Shown: piece by piece, positions 24,889 to 36,944 of the stretch | Layout of the letters: each line of letters begins with the position of its first letter | Numbering within the stretch: position 1 is the stretch's first letter | Source: Thinopyrum elongatum | Lineage: Eukaryota; Streptophyta; Magnoliopsida; Poales; Poaceae | NCBI GenBank assembly: GCA_011799875.1 | Contig: CM022302.1 | Coordinates: forward strand, 203,714,086 to 203,778,085 | DNA length: 64,000 bases | Reading direction: 5' to 3' | Notes under the pieces: generated by a model | What the model was told of the DNA's origin: nothing | Seen by the model: the letters and a program-made list of their open reading frames with translations, nothing else | Databases searched by the model: none | Program-made: the position numbers and the translations under genes

Positions 24889-25097
24889 GATGGCAAGCAA
24901 GCAATCTAGCACACAAGCAACCAAAAAGCAAACGAAAAGACGAATGAAAAGAAGGCGAATAAAAAGGCGAATATTTTTGTGTGTTTTCTGAAAACATTTT
25001 AGAAGTGGGGGAGAGGAAAATGAGAGGCAAATGGCGAATAATGTAATGCAAGAGATGAGAGTTTATGATGGGTACTTGGTAGGCTTGATGTAGAACT

Positions 25098-25115
25098 TCC
25101 CCGGCAACGGCGCCA
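25098..25115 (-). other. Primer binding site, tRNA-Asp type
   Basis: Minus strand TGGCGCCGTTGCCGGGGA, the primer site known from Athila-like Gypsy elements, 11 bases from the LTR end. Confidence 0.85.
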
Positions 25116-25126
25116 GAAATTCTTCC

Positions 25127-26708
25127 TGCTACTTCTTGAGCTTGCGTTGGTTTTTCCCTTTAAGAGGAAAGGGTGATGAAGCAAAGTAGAGATAAGTATT
25201 TCCCTTAGTTTGAGAACCAAGGTATCAATCCAGTAGGAGGAACACACAAGTCACCAATGATTGCACCTACACAAACAAACAAATACTTGCACCCAACACA
25301 ATAAAGGGGTTGTCAATCCCTTCACGGTTACTTGCAAGGATGAGATCTGATAGAGATAGGTATAAACGATAAATAAAAGTGCAAAACTAAATAAAAGTAA
25401 ATAAGTTGCAGCAAGGTATTTTTGGGTTTTTGGTTTTATAGATCTGAAAATAATATGATAAAAATAGACCCGGGGGCCATAGTTTTCACTAGAGGCTTCT
25501 CTCTTGAAAGAACGCATACGGTGGGTAAACAAATTGTTGTTGAGCAATTGATAGAAAAGCGCATAGTTATGACGATATCTAAGGCAATGATCATGAATAT
25601 AGGCATCACGTCTATGACAAGTAGACCGACTCCTGCCTGCATCTACTACTATTACTCCACACATCAACCGCTATCCAGCATGCATCTAGTGTATTAAGTT
25701 AACAAGAACGGAGTAATGCCTTAAGCAAGATGACATGATGTAGAGGGATAGATCCAATCAATATGGTAAAAACCCCATCTTTTTATCCTTAATGGCAACA
25801 ATACAAATACATGCCTCGCTGCCCCTTCTGTCACTGGTTGAGGACACTGCAAGATTGAACCCAAAACAAAGCACCTCTCCCATTGCAAGATAGATCAATC
25901 TAGTTGTCCAAACCAAATCAATAGATCGGAGAGAAATACAAAGCTATCTTAATCATGCATAAAAGAGTTCAGAGGAGACTCAAATAATATTCATAGATAA
26001 CCTGATCATAAATCCACAATTCATCGGATCTCAACAAACGCACCGCAAAAGAAGATTACGTCGAATAGAACTCCAAGAACATCGATGAGAACATTGTATT
26101 GAAGATCAAAGAGAGAGAAGAAGCCATCTAGCTACTAGCTATGGACCCGTAGGTCTATGGTAAACTACTCACACTTCATCGGAAGGGCGTCAAGGTTGAT
26201 GTAGAGGCCCTCCGTGATTGAATCCCCCTCCGGCGGAGTACCGGAATAGGTCTCCAGATGGGATCTCATGAGGACAGAAACTTGCGGCGGCGGAAAAGTA
26301 TTTTTTGTGTGCCCTCTGGTATACGTGGAATATTTGGGTATTTATGGAGCAAGGATTAGGGTTAGGAGAGCCTCGAGGGCCCCACAAGCTTGGGGGCGCC
26401 CCCCCCTAGGGCGCGCCTCCCAAGCTTGTGTTTCTCTCGTGGCCCCTCCGGCCTCCTCCCGAAGCCTCCTAGGTGTTATGGTCCAAGAAAAATCGTTAAA
26501 AAGTTTGTTCCGTTTGGACTCCGTTTGGTATTGATTTTGTGTAAAAGACAAAAACAAGGAAAAAACAGCAACTCGCACTAGCGCTAGGCTAATAAGTTAC
26601 TCCCAAAAAATGATATAAAATAGCATAATAATGCATATAAAACATCCAAGATGGATAATATAATAGCATGGAACAATAAAAAATTATAGATACGTTGGAG
26701 ACGTATCA
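25127..26708 (-). repeat. 5' LTR, TGATACGTCTCC family (1582 bp)
   Basis: Minus-strand LTR closely matching 19536-21124. It starts at 26708 and is followed on the right by a chromovirus pol fragment. A candidate TSD, TCGCA at 26709-26713, has no partner because the left end of the array is rearranged. Confidence 0.88.
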
Positions 26709-26709
26709 T

Positions 26710-26838
26710 CGCACCCGTCAGAAGGCAATCAAGTTCCTAAAGGTTCAGTGGTCAAACCATTCTAAAGATGAAGCCACTTGGGAACCCGAGGATCGTCTTC
26801 ATGATGAATACCCTGCTTTATTTCTGTCTACCTCCTAA
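26710..26838 (+). pseudogene. Chromovirus pol C-terminus (chromodomain-like)
   Basis: Forty-two codons ending in TAA with the pattern KVQWSNHSKDEATWEPED followed by EYPALF. This is the chromodomain-type C-terminus of Tekay/Del-like Gypsy integrases, thought to guide insertion to heterochromatin. The rest of the polyprotein is missing to the left, displaced by the minus-strand array. Confidence 0.78.
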
Positions 26839-26873
26839 ATCTCGGGACAAGATTTCTTTTAATGGAGGAGATT

Positions 26874-27364
26874 TGTAACACCTTTGTAATTAAGCGACAG
26901 TGATATCCGACTAATGATGCCATGTCACCTTATTTTGCTAAGCTTAACTATCACTTAGTTGAAAAGCCAAGTCAAATTCAAATTCAAATGCAAGTCAAAT
27001 ATTTACATATTCAAACATGCAACCAAAATAGTTCATAATTTTGTAAGTAATCCGTAAGTAATTATGATAAGGAAAACAACATCACCACAATTCTCAAATT
27101 GCCCCTAAGCATTTAACAGTGGACCGGCATCACTTATATTAACCATTTCAATTTAAACAAATACTTTAACATTTCAAATTGGCATGAAACTTTGTGTGCT
27201 AGTGCAAAATATGGCCTAGTATTTATGTGCCAATTTTCATACTAAAGTAAAAATCAATTAATAGTAAATGAAAATACAAAACAGAAATAAAAGAAAGTAA
27301 CAAAAAAGAAAAAGAATAAAAAACTAAAGTGCACTATGCACTTAGGCCTACTGGCAAAAGTGCC
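26874..27364 (+). repeat. Chromovirus 3' LTR, part 1
   Basis: Begins TGTAACACC after a purine-rich PPT (AATGGAGGAGAT, 26861-26872). This is the usual arrangement after a Tekay/Del-like pol. It is interrupted at 27364 by a nested element. Confidence 0.75.
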
Positions 27365-28947
27365 TGATTGCCTGCATCTTTGTTGATATTTCCCCGAAGA
27401 GGAGAGGATGATGCAGCACAACAACGGTAAGTATTTCCCTCAGTTATGAAACCAAGGTTATCAATCTAGTAGGAGAACCAAGCAACACTATGTAAACGGT
27501 ACCTGCACACAAATAACGTATACTTGCAACCCAACGCGTAAGAGGGGTTGTCAATCCCTCCTCGGTATTGAGATAGATAAAATTGTATGAGATTGGATAA
27601 ATAGATCTAGCGAAAGCACAAAATAAAATAAATAAAGAAAAAGTGCAGCAAAGTATTTTTGGGTTTTTGGAATAATAGATCTGAAAACAATATGATAAAA
27701 GATAGACCCGGGGGCCGTAGATTTCACTAGTGGCTTCTCTCGAGAAAATAGCATATGGTGGGTAAACAAATTACTGTTGGGCAATTGATAGAAGAGCAAA
27801 TAATTATGACGATATCCAAGGCAATGATGATGTATATAGGCATCACGTCCAAGATTAGTAGACCAACTCCTGCCTGCATCTACTACTATTACTCCACACA
27901 TCGACCGCTATCCAGCATGCATCTAGTGTATTAAGTTCATGGAGAAACGGAGTAATGTAATAAGAACGATGACATGATGTAGACACGATCTATTCATGTA
28001 GGAATAGACCCCATCTTTTTATCCTTAATAGCAACGATACATGCATGCCTCGCTACCCCTTCTGTCACTGGGTGAGGACACCTCAAGATCGAACCCATCA
28101 CAAAGCACCTCTTCACATTGCAAGAAAAATCAATCTAGTTGGCCAAACCAAACCAAAGTTTCGGAGAAGAAATACGAGGCTATAAAAATCATGCATATAG
28201 GAGATCAAAGAAGACTCAAATAATATTCATAGATAGAACTGATCATAAACTCGCAATTCATCGGATCCCAACAAACACACCGCAAAAAGTCATTACATCA
28301 AATAGATCTCCAAGAACATTGAGGAGAACATTGTATTGAGAATCAAAAAGAGAGAAGAAGCCATCTAGCTACTGCCTACGGACCCGTAGGTCTGTGGTAA
28401 ACTACTCACGCATCATCGAAGGAGCACCAATGAGGATTATGAACCCCTCGGTGATCGTGTTCCCCTCCGGCAAGGTGCCGGAATAGGGCTCTAGATTGGA
28501 TCTCGTGGTTCTGGAACTTGCGGCGGCTGGAATTGTGTTTCGTCGACTCCCCTAGGGTTTCTGGAATATTTGGGTATTTATAGAGCTGAGAGGCGTGGAA
28601 AGGACTCCCGTGGGCCCCACTACCCACCTGGGCGCGCCAGGGGCCTCTAGCGCCCTGGTGTCTTGTGGGCCCCACGGGCCTCCCCTCGTGCACTTCCTTG
28701 GCTCCCAAGTTGTCTTCTAGGCAGAAAAAAATCTCCAAAAAGTTTCGCTGTGTTTGGACTCCGTTTGATATGGATATTCTGCAAAGTAAAAAACAAGCAA
28801 AAACAACAATTGGCACTGGGCACTATGTCAATAGGTTAGTCCCAAAAAATGGTATAAAGTTGCTATAAAATGAATATAAAACATCCAAGAATGATAATAT
28901 AACAGCATGGAACAATAAAAAATTATAGATACATTGGAGACGTATCA
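27365..28947 (-). repeat. 3' LTR of minus-strand element (1583 bp)
   Basis: Runs from TGATACGTCTCC (read from 28947) to GCAATCA at 27365. It contains a GC-rich inverted repeat upstream of a CTATAAATA box. Confidence 0.88.
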
Positions 28948-30269
28948 GCATCCCCAAGTTTAATTCCTGCTCGTCCTCGAGTAGGTAAATGATAAAAACA
29001 GAATTTCTGATGTGGAATGCTGCCTAACATGTTCATCACATATTCTTTTCTTTTGTAGCATGGACATTTGTACTTTTAGATAATTCAAAGCAATAGCCTA
29101 TATTTAACATGAAGATTTCAATACTCAAGCATATCAACAAGCAACCATGTCTTCCAAAGTATCAGCACTAAAGAAAGCTATCCCTAACCCATCATGCTAG
29201 ATCATTGATCCATTCATGAAACACACTCGAATATTAGCTACATCCGATGCACAAGTATGATCATAGTGCTCCCTAGTTGGTGCTTTATAAGAGAAGATGG
29301 AGACTCAAATAAAAATAAAAATTGCATAAAGTAAATAGATAGGCCCTTTGCAGAGGGAAGCAGAGATTTCTAGAGGTGCCAGAGCTCAAATCTTAAATTG
29401 AGATATAAAATATTTGGAGAGGCATGCTTTTCCTGTCAACGAAAACAACTGAGAATTCCCAATACTTTCCATGCTAGATACATCATAGGCGGTTCCCAAA
29501 CATAAAATAAAGTTTATTCCTTTTCCCACCATTCTTTCACAATCCATTGCTAGCCGTATCCACGGGTGCCTTCCGTACCAACACTTTCCAAGGAATTTAT
29601 TATTTGACAACATAAAGTAAATTTCTTTTTCATTTCGGGACTGGGCATCCCTATTACCGCCACACTCTCGTGCAATGACAAGTGAATAAACACTCATCTT
29701 GAGAATAACACATCTAGTATGGAAAAATATTGGCCACCCCGTGCCGCTTCATGAGCGGTACGGGCACACAAAAAGGAAATTCATTTTGAAAATTAGAGTT
29801 GGCACATACAAATTTACTTGGAACGGCATGAAAATACCGCATATAGGTAGGTATGGTGGACTCATATGGCACAACTTGGTTTAAGGATTTTGGATGCACA
29901 AGTAGTATTCCCACTTAGTACAAGGAAAGGCTAGCAAATAGATTGAGAAGCAACCAACCAAAAAGAGAAAATTCCCATAAACAAGCATTAAACATAACTA
30001 ACACCGAATAATGCACCACAAGTAGGATGTAATTTCATTGCATAACTATTGACTTTTGTGCTTGCATAGGGAATCACAACCTTAACACCAATATTCTTAC
30101 TAAAGCATAATTACTCACCAACATGACTCACATATTACTATCATCATATCTCAAAACTATTACAAAGAATCAAGTTTATTTTGTCCAATGATCTTTCATG
30201 GAAGTTTTTATTATATCCCTCTTGGATATCTATCACTTTGGGACTAGGTTAATATATTACCATTGCTTT

Positions 30270-30510
30270 TAACAAGCTCTCAAATAAATTTAAGTGAAGA
30301 ACATGAGCATAAATAATTTTTTTCTTCTCTCAAAATAATATAAGTTAAGCATGAGAGAATTTCTTCAAAAATCTACTAACTCTCAAAATAATCTAAGTGA
30401 AGCATGAGAGCATATTACTTCAAAATATAAAGCACCACCGTGCTCAAAAAGATGTAAGTGAAGCACTAGAGCAATAGCTCAAAAAATTTAAGTGAAGCAC
30501 ATAGAGCAAT
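30270..30510 (-). other. Hairpin array, 5 units
   Basis: Five units in plus-strand text, each carrying TTAAGTGAAGCA-type words. Two have full CTCTCA/TGAGAG stems (30327-30357 and 30380-30410) and others use GCTC/GAGC. Confidence 0.62.
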
Positions 30511-30696
30511 TCGAACAAATCATTGCATCATTATGGCTTTCTCAAATAGGTGTGTCCAGCAAGGATGATTGCGACAAACTAAAAATAAAACAAGAAAAGA
30601 CTCATATAATACAAGACGCTCCAAGCAAAACTCATGATATGTGACGAATAAAAATATAGCTCCAAATAAAATTACCGATGGTTGTTAGAAAAAAGA

Positions 30697-30780
30697 GGGG
30701 ATGCCTTCCGGGGCATCCCCAAGCTTAGTTGCTTGGTTCTCCTTGAATATTACCTTGGGGTTCCATGGGAATCCCCAATA
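30697..30780 (-). other. Paired GC hairpins
   Basis: GGGGATGCC (30697-30705) pairs with GGCATCCCC (30712-30720). A weaker CTTGGGG/CCCCAA pair lies near 30754-30777. Confidence 0.58.
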
Positions 30781-31469
30781 TTAGGCTCTTTTCACTCTTT
30801 ATTCCTTCATCCATCGAGATCTCACCCAAAACTTGAAAACTTCAATCACACAAAACTTAACAAAACCTTCGTGAGATCCGTTAGTATAAGAAAACCAATA
30901 TTTACTTTAAGTACTGTTGCAAACCCATTCATATTTTGTTATTGCATTATACTTACTGTATTCTGACTTTACCATGGCTAAAACCCCCCGGTATAGTCCA
31001 TAGATTCATCAAAATAAGCACACAATGCAATGAAAACAGAATCTGTCAAAAACAGAATAGTCTGTAAAGACTCGAAATTTACTCATACTTATGTAACTCC
31101 ATAAATTCTTAAAAATAGGGAAAACATAATAAATTCATATATCAATCTTTTGTAAAAAAAATCAGAATTTTTCATTACTCCAGCGATTTTTAACAATTCT
31201 GCTACTGGACGTAAAAGTTTCTGTTTTCCAACAAGATCAAATCAACTATCACCCAAGCCATCCTAAAGGCTTTACTTGGCACAAACACTAATTAAAACAT
31301 GAAAAACACAATCATAACAGTAGCATAATTGTGTAAACACACAAGAACAGAAATAAAAAAGAAAATAAATTATTTTATTCATTGGGTTGCCTCCCAACAA
31401 GCGCTTTCTTTATAGCCATTAAGATAGGCTTAAGATTTCAATGATGCTCACATGAAAGATAAAAAATTG

Positions 31470-32302
31470 TAGCACAAAAAGAGCATCATAAAACATGTGA
31501 CAAATAAATTTAAGTCTAACATACTTCCTATGCATAGGCATTTTATAAGTAAACAAATTATCAAGGCAAGCAAAACTAGCATATGCAAGGAAGGATAAAG
31601 AAACAATAGCAATCTCAATATAAAGAGAGGTAATTTAGTAACATGAAAATTTCTACAAATATTTCCCTCTCTCATAATAACTACATGTGGGATCATATTC
31701 AAATTCAACAATATAGCTATCACATAACATATTCTCTATATGATCCACATGCATAAAAGTTTTATAATCTTCCAAGATAGTGGGATTAAGATCATCTAAA
31801 GTCATGACCTCTCCAAACCCACTTTCATAAAAAAATTCATAAGATTGAACACTCTCCAAATATGTGGGATTATTTTTACCTAAAGTTGACGCTCTTCCAA
31901 ACCCACTGTCAATATTATTGCAAACATTATCAATATCATATTCATCATGAGGCTTAAATAAATTTTCAAGATCATAAGAAACATTATCACCCCAATCATG
32001 ATCATTGCAATAACTAGTAGACATAACAAAATTATCATCCCCAAGCTTGTAGCTTTGCATATTATTAGCACAACTGACATTAATAGAATTTATAGTAAAA
32101 TCATTGCAATCATGCTTTTCATTCAAGGAGCTATCATGAATCACTTTATAATTTTTTTTTCGTTTAACACTTCATCGCAATTTTCAGATTCATGATTCTC
32201 AAGCAAAACTTCATAAAGATAATCTAGTGAACTCAATTCACTAGCAATTGGTTCATCATAATTTGGTCTTTTGAAAAGATTAGCAAGTGGATGAGGATCC
32301 AT
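31470..32302 (-). pseudogene. Acidic SGFG-repeat protein, type 2 gag-position ORF
   Basis: An ATG at 32302 opens MDPHPLANLFKRPNYDEP. A run of A residues near 32155 shifts the frame, after which about 163 codons follow with two repeats: SGFGRASTLG and SGFGEVMTL, each followed by a PT-LE motif. Past a stop near 31653 another frame still matches the plus-strand copy (MPMHR and DALFV words). Aspartate, asparagine and glutamate are abundant. There is no similarity to the 283-aa ORF of the neighbouring array and no known domain. Confidence 0.6.
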
Positions 32303-32545
32303 ATCAATAGATTTTTAGCAAGCGAAGATGGAAGCAAATAGAAGAAACATGGCAACACAAGCAAAGATAGCAAACAAGATCGCAAGCAAACAAAAATATC
32401 GAACGGGAAAAAGGCGAACGAAAAAGAAGGCAAATAAAAAGGAAAATATTTTGGGGGAGATGAAAATGAGAGGCAAATGGCAAATAATGTAAATTGAAAG
32501 GAGATGAGATTGTTGATTAGGAACCTGATAGATGTTGATGATGTC

Positions 32546-32563
32546 TCCCCGGCAACGGCGCCA
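32546..32563 (-). other. Primer binding site, tRNA-Asp type
   Basis: Minus strand TGGCGCCGTTGCCGGGGA, 11 bases from the LTR end at 32575. Confidence 0.85.
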
Positions 32564-32574
32564 GAAATTCTTCC

Positions 32575-34136
32575 TGATTGCTTGTATCTGCGTTGGTATT
32601 TCCCCGAAGAGGAGAGAATGATGCAGCACAGGAACGGTAAGTATTTCCCTCAGTTATGAAACCAAGGTTATCAATCCAGTAGGAGAACCAAGCAACACTA
32701 TGTAAACGATACCTGCACACAAATAACAAATACTTGCAACCCAACGCGTAAGAGGGGTTGTCAATCCCTGCTCGGTATTGAGATAGATAAAATTGTATGA
32801 GATTGGATAAATAGATCTAGCGAAAACACAAAATAAAATAAATAAAGAAAAAGTTCAGCAAGGTATTTTTGGGTTTTTGGAATAATAGATCTGAAAATAA
32901 TATGATAAAAGATAGACCCGGGGGCCGTAGATTTCACTAGTGGATTCTCTCAAGAAAATAGCATACGATGGGTAAACAAATTACTGTTGGGTAATTGATA
33001 GAAGAGAAAATAATTATGATGATATCCAAGGCAATGATCATGTATATAGGCATCACGTCCAAGATTAGTAGACCGACTCCTGCTTGCATCTACTACTATT
33101 ACTCCATACATCGACCACTATCCAGCATGCATCTAGTGTATTAAGTTCATGGAGAAATGGAGTAATGCAATAAGAACGATGACATGATGTAGACAAGATC
33201 TATTCATGTAGGAATAGACCCCATCTTTTTATCCTTAATAACAACGATACATGCGTGCCTCGCTACCCCTTCTGTCACTGGGTGAGGACACCGCAAGATC
33301 GAACCCATCCCAAAGCACCTCTTCCCATTTCAAGAAAAATCAATCTAGTTGGCCAAACCAAACCAAAGTTTCAGAGAAGAAATACAAGGCTATAACAATC
33401 ATGCATATAAGAGATCAAAGAAGACTCAAATAATATTCATAGATAGAACTGATCATAAACTAGTAATTCATCGGATCCCAACAAACACACTGCAAAAAGT
33501 CATTACATCAAATAGATCTCCAAGAACATCAAGGAGAACATTGTATTGAGAATCAAAAAGAGAGAAGAAGCCATCTAGCTACTGCCTACGGACCCGTAGG
33601 TGTATGGTAAACTACTCACGCATCATCAAAGGAGCACCAATGAGGATGATGAACCCCTCCGTGATCGTGTTCCCCTCCGGTAATGTGCCGGAATAGGGCT
33701 CTAGATTGGATCTCGTGGTTCTGGAACTTGTGGCGGCTGGAATTGTGTTTCGTCGGCTCCCCTAGGGTTTCTGGAATATTTTGGTATTTATAGAGCTGAG
33801 AAGCGGTGGACAGGACTCCCGTGGGCCCCACTTCCCACCTAGGCACGTCAGGGGCCTTTGGCGTGCCCTGGTGTCTTGTGGGCCCCACGAGCCTCCCTCA
33901 TGCACTTCCTTGGATAAAAATCTCCAAAAAGTTTCACTGCGTTCGGACTCCGTTTGATATGGATATTCTGCGAAGTAAAAAACAAGCAAAAACAGCAACT
34001 GGCACTAGGCACTATGTTAATAGGTTAGTCCCAAAAAATGATATAAAGTTGCTATAAAATGAATATAAAACATCCAAGAATGATAATATAACAGCATGGC
34101 ACAATAAAAAATTATAGTTACGTTGGAGACGTATCA
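32575..34136 (-). repeat. 5' LTR of minus-strand element (1562 bp)
   Basis: Starts at 34136 with TGATACGTCTCC and ends at 32575. It has the same architecture as 27365-28947 and is followed by the TSD GTGCC. Confidence 0.9.
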
Positions 34137-34141
34137 GTGCC

Positions 34142-34476
34142 CAGCCCAACCCGTCTAAGTGGTCGCCCCCTTCCTCTCGCCGTGGACACCCTACAGTGGT
34201 CGAGCGAACAGATGTCACACGCATCGGCCATCCACGCCTCCCTAGCATGGATAAGGAACCCCACTCGATGCTCTCTCTCTGCCATCGAACCCTACCTCAC
34301 CATCTCCCCCCGGGCCGAATTTCTTCTTTCCCACGCGAAGCCGAGCACTGCCGTCGCTGTTGCCATGTCAATCCCGCGGCCACTGGCCTCCCCGCGCCAC
34401 ACCATCGTGTCTGGAAGATGCGCCGGCCTCGTCTATGTCGTCTGCACCAAGCCTTTGGAGCCGGGAAGCACCGCAT
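34142..34476 (+). repeat. Chromovirus 3' LTR, part 2
   Basis: GC-rich continuation of the LTR interrupted at 27364. It has several overlapping chance frames. It ends with CGCAT (34472-34476), the TSD of the next insertion. Confidence 0.65.
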
Positions 34477-35871
34477 TGATACGTCTCCAACGTATCCATA
34501 ATTTTTTATTGTTCCATGCTATTATATTATCTATCTTGGATGTTTTATATGCATTTATATGCTATTTTATATGATTTTTGGGACTAACCTATTAACCTAG
34601 AGCCCAGTGCCAGTTTCTGTTTTTTCCTTGTTTTTGAGTTTTATAGAAAAGGAATATCAAACGGAGTCCAAATGAGCTGAAAATTTACGGTGATTTTTTA
34701 TGGACCAGAAGAAGCCCCCGAAGCAAAAGAGTTGGACCAGAAGAGCCACGAGGCCTCCACAAGGGTGGAGGGCGTGCCCTACCCCCCTGGGGGCGCCCTC
34801 TGGTCTTGTGGGCTCCTCGTGGACCCCCTGACTTGTTCTCGACGCCAAAAATTCCTATAAATACAGAAACCCCCAGAAATAAACCTAGATCGGGAGTTCC
34901 GCCGCCGCAAGCCTCTGTAGCCACGAAAAACCAATCGGGAGCCCGTTCCGGCACCCTGTCGGAGGGGGAAACCATCACCGGTGGCCATCTTCATCATCCC
35001 GGCGCTCTCCATGACGAGGAGGGAGTAGTTCACCCTCGAGGCTGAGGGTATGTACCAGTAGCTATGTGTTTGATCTCTCTCTCTCTCTCGTGTTCTTGAT
35101 TTGGCACGATCTTGATGTACCACGAGCTTTGCTATTATAGTTGGATCTTATGATGTTTCTCCCCCTCTACCTTCTTGTGATGAATTGAGTCTTGCTCTTT
35201 GAGGTTTCGTTATGTTGGATTGAGTATTGGATTTGAGAACACTTGATGTATGTCTTGCGATGGGATATCTGTGGTGACAATGGGATGTTCTATTGATTCA
35301 CTTGATGTATGTTTTGGTACTCAACTTGTGGATTCCCGAGGTGACATTGGGGTAATCTATGCATAGGGGTTGATGCATGTTTTCGTCCTACGTTCTCCGA
35401 TAGAAACTTTGGAGTGATTCTTTGTTGCATGTTGAGGGATTGTTATGTGATCCAATTATGTTATCATTGTTGAGAGAACTTCCACTAGTGAAAGTATGAA
35501 CCCTAGGCCTTGTTTCCAAGCGTTGCAATACCGTTTTCGCTCACTTTTGTTACTAGTTACCTTGCTGTTTTTATATTTTCAGATTACTAAGAACCTATAT
35601 CTACCATCCATATTACACTTGTATCACCATCTCTTCGCCGAACTAGTGCACCTATACAATTTACCATTGTATTGGGTGTGTTGGGGACACAAGAGACTCT
35701 TTGTTATTTGGTTGCAGGGTTGTTTGAGAGAGACTATCTTCATCCTACGCCTCCAATGGATTGATAAACCTTAGGTCATCCACTTGAGGGAAATTTGCTA
35801 CTGTCCTACAAAACTCTGCGCTTGGAGGCCCAACACGAGTCTACAAGAAGAAGGTCGCGTAGTAGACATCA
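34477..35871 (+). repeat. 5' LTR (1395 bp)
   Basis: Starts TGATACGTCTCC and ends GTAGACATCA. The first 250 bases match the other family LTRs while the 3' half is a different sequence, so this is a distinct subfamily. A TATA box TATAAATA lies at 34856-34863, 34 bases after the GC-rich inverted repeat 34746-34822. A short TC run is at 35074-35089. Confidence 0.9.
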
Positions 35872-35881
35872 AGCTCTTTTC

Positions 35882-35899
35882 TGGCGCCGTTGCCAGGGA
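35882..35899 (+). other. Primer binding site, tRNA-Asp type
   Basis: TGGCGCCGTTGCCAGGGA, ten bases after the LTR, with one difference from the other copies. Confidence 0.85.
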
Positions 35900-35997
35900 G
35901 GTGAGTGCTTGAAGGTATATCTTTAGATCTTGCAATTGAATCTTTTAGTTTCTTGTTTTATCACTAGTTTAGTCTATAAAAGAAAACTACAAAAAAA

Positions 35998-36944
35998 ATG
36001 GAATTGAGGTTGCCTCATATGCTTCATCTTTTTAATGTCTTTCGTGAAAATGATGGAAAGGAAAATTGTGCTCAATTGTTAGAAGAAGTCTATAAAATGT
36101 TTGGCACTAAATTTTTGAATGATGATAATGATTGCAATGTTGTTAGTATGAATTCTTTGAATATCCATGATGCTAATGATATGCAAAGCCATAAGCTTGG
36201 GGATGCTATGTTTGATGAAGATGATATTTTTAGTCCCCCAAGTTTTGATGAGCAAATTTATTATGTTGATAGCATGCCTCCTATTTATGATGATTATATT
36301 GATGAAAGTGGGTTTGGAAGAGTGTCAACTCTAGGTAATGATCCCACTATTTTGGAGGGTGTTGAATCTTTTCACAATATTGATAAAAGTGGATTTGGAG
36401 AGGTCATGACTTTATTTAGTGATGAATCCACTATTTTGGAAGAGGTTCCAATTGATTATGAGAACAAAGTTGCTATCTATGATGATTATTGTGATGACAT
36501 GTATGCTATTAAGATAATGATAACCATGAAACTTGTCATCATGATTTTAATTTTCAATTGGATTATGCCTCACATGATAGTTATTTTGTTGAGTTTGCTC
36601 CCACCACTATTCATGAGAATAACTTTGCTTATGTGGAGAGTAATAAAATTTCTATGCTTGTGGATCATTAAAATAATGCTTTATTTGATGGTTATATTGT
36701 TGAATTCATTCATGATGCTACTGAAAATTATTATGAGAGAGGAACATATGCTTCTACATATTGCAATAATATCAAGTTTCCTCTCTATGTGTTGAAAATC
36801 TTGAAGTTATGCTTGTTTTACCTTCCTATGCTAGTTGATTCTTGCTCCCATAAATTGTTTGCTCACAAAATCCCTATGCATAGGAAGTGGGTTAGGCTTA
36901 AATGTGCTAGTCATATGCTTCATGATGCTCTCTTTGTGTTTTAA
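35998..36944 (+). pseudogene. Acidic SGFG-repeat protein, type 2 ORF
   Basis: An ATG at 35998 opens a frame of about 170 codons: MELRLPHMLHLFNVF, then CNVVSMNSLNIHDANDMQS and KLGD, shared with 31470-32302. Two repeats follow: ESGFGRVSTLGNDPTILE and KSGFGEVMTLFSDESTILEE. Near 36508 the frame shifts. The downstream frame then carries HENNFAYVESNKISMLV, a TAA near 36669, and the conserved end YYERGTY, HKIPMHRKWVRLK and DALFVF, stopping at 36942-36944. Homology with the minus-strand copy continues across the breaks in both, so the ancestral protein was about 300 residues. Function unknown. Confidence 0.65.

Larger units (their letters stand above)
21125..25126 (-). mobile_element. Internal region of non-autonomous element
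   Basis: Four kilobases between two LTRs on the minus strand, with PBS at the right, one 283-codon ORF, and about 2.9 kb of AT-rich noncoding sequence with hairpins, ending in the PPT region TAAGCTTGGGGACGCT (21125-21140). No protease, RT or integrase motif exists in any frame, so it depends on proteins from elsewhere. Confidence 0.82.
27365..34136 (-). mobile_element. Non-autonomous LTR element, complete, minus strand
   Basis: 6772 bp with perfect TSD GTGCC (27360-27364 and 34137-34141). It has two LTRs, a tRNA-Asp type PBS, one broken ORF in the gag position, a hairpin-rich 3' noncoding region and a PPT region (28948-28965), and no pol. The LTRs differ at a visible number of sites, so this copy is older than the one at 34477-41644. 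Confidence 0.9.

Noticed and set aside
25098..25115. tRNA-Asp gene
   Set aside because: Only the 18 bases complementary to a tRNA 3' end are present, as retroelement primer sites; no cloverleaf follows. The same holds at 19507, 32546, 35882 and 48339.
34137..34574. 145-codon frame
   Set aside because: It runs from chromovirus LTR sequence into the LTR of a different element, so it is a chance fusion across an insertion border.
35074..35089. TC dinucleotide run as a regulatory GAGA element
   Set aside because: Short and variable in length between the two LTRs of the same element; treated as a microsatellite.
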